Of a stretch of DNA of 7,082 nucleotides, positions 6,930 to 7,082 are shown piece by piece (position 1 is the first letter of the stretch; each line of letters opens with the position of its first letter). The position numbers and the translations under genes were made by a program. The DNA is from a bacterium (GTDB lineage: Bacteria; Armatimonadota; Fimbriimonadia; Fimbriimonadales; JBAXQP01). The notes beneath the pieces were generated by a model. That model was not told where the DNA came from. It saw only the letters and a program-made list of their open reading frames with translations, and searched no databases. The DNA lies in assembly GCA_037131655.1 (NCBI GenBank), contig JBAXQP010000143.1:1-7082 (forward strand). Reading direction: 5' to 3'.

Positions 6930-6986
6930 CTTGTACTATCCTAAAAGCTCTACACACATGCTGTTTCGCGATTATCAGTTATACGG

Positions 6987-6992
6987 TATAAT
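6987..6992 (+). promoter_or_regulatory. Consensus -10 box for the divergent gene (plus strand)
   Basis: TATAAT (6987-6992) is a perfect -10 hexamer. The -35 position at 17-bp spacing (6964-6969, TTTCGC) matches the consensus poorly, so the promoter may be weak or need an activator. The predicted start near 7000 would give a very short leader of about 23 nt that just contains the GGAGGA ribosome binding site of the gene at 7023. Confidence 0.6.
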
Positions 6993-7017
6993 AGTATCTT
7001 AATCGGAGGAATGTTAA
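6988..7017 (-). promoter_or_regulatory. Putative mfd promoter (minus strand)
   Basis: On the minus strand, TTAACA (plus bases 7012-7017, 5 of 6 to the -35 consensus) is followed after 18 bp by TATTAT (plus 6988-6993, 5 of 6 to the -10 consensus). Transcription would start near 6981, giving a leader of about 50 nt before GTG 6928. Its -10 lies on almost the same base pairs as the plus-strand -10 of the divergent gene. Confidence 0.6.
7005..7010 (+). promoter_or_regulatory. Ribosome binding site GGAGGA for the right-edge gene
   Basis: GGAGGA (7005-7010) is a strong Shine-Dalgarno lying 12 nt before ATG 7023, slightly long spacing. The nearer ATG at 7011 touches the site directly and its frame stops after three codons, so 7023 is the better start. 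Confidence 0.65.
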
Positions 7018-7022
7018 TCTAA

Positions 7023-7082
7023 ATGCAAATTTGGAAAAGCAGTTATATATGGATCGCTGGATTGCTCCTGATTATTTCTATC
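7023..7082 (+). CDS. N-terminus of a membrane or secreted protein, cut by window edge
   Basis: Only the first 20 codons are present, open to the last base: M-Q-I-W-K-S-S-Y, then the hydrophobic run I-W-I-A-G-L-L-L-I-I-S-I. One Lys followed by a long hydrophobic stretch is what a signal peptide or first membrane segment looks like, so the product is probably exported or membrane-bound. A GGAGGA site and a consensus -10 box precede it, which supports a real gene. The divergent partner is mfd. The family cannot be named from 20 residues. Confidence 0.6.
   Translation, partial: MQIWKSSYIWIAGLLLIISI

Noticed and set aside
7011..7022. Three-codon ORF (M-L-I-stop) just before the right-edge gene
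   Set aside because: Its ATG touches the GGAGGA site with no spacing, so it is unlikely to be translated; adjacency of its TAA to ATG 7023 looks accidental.

Overview
The window most likely comes from the chromosome of a Gram-negative-type, PEP-CTERM-bearing environmental bacterium that degrades plant polysaccharide. Base composition looks balanced, with AT-rich intergenic regions. Armatimonadota is my best guess, from the C-terminal sorting signal of the PEP-CTERM protein (VVPEPS, hydrophobic stretch, RRKA) together with a GH51 arabinofuranosidase and a sugar-type DMT transporter. No rRNA or other phylogenetic marker confirms this; the Mfd protein would be the best marker to place it.

Layout, left to right. 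Bases 1-1188 (+) hold the C-terminal three quarters of a GH51 alpha-L-arabinofuranosidase that enters from the left edge. After 45 bp comes a ten-helix sugar-transporter-like membrane protein (1234-2223, +), apparently in the same operon, which ends at a clean intrinsic terminator (2243-2271). A separate single-gene unit follows: a strong extended -10 promoter (2353-2381), an A-rich leader, a textbook ribosome binding site, a secreted PEP-CTERM protein of unknown function (2471-3181, +) and a UUCG-loop terminator (3212-3247). The convergent intergenic region then carries two different hairpin elements (3291-3356 and 3367-3407). The right half is mfd on the minus strand (3422-6928), encoding transcription-repair coupling factor. 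A compact divergent promoter region (about 6929-7022) leads on its other side into the first 20 codons of a membrane or secreted protein cut by the window edge (7023-7082, +).

How the genes fit together: the arabinofuranosidase and transporter form a plausible arabinan/arabinoxylan-use pair (release of arabinose, and uptake of a sugar). The PEP-CTERM protein is an independently and probably strongly expressed envelope or extracellular protein. mfd is housekeeping DNA repair. I see no CRISPR array, mobile element, tRNA or rRNA, and no convincing sign of a wholly new multi-gene system. The points most worth a second look are the overlapping -10 elements of the mfd divergent promoter, the hairpin over the mfd start, the orphan PEP-CTERM unit and the two intergenic hairpins.
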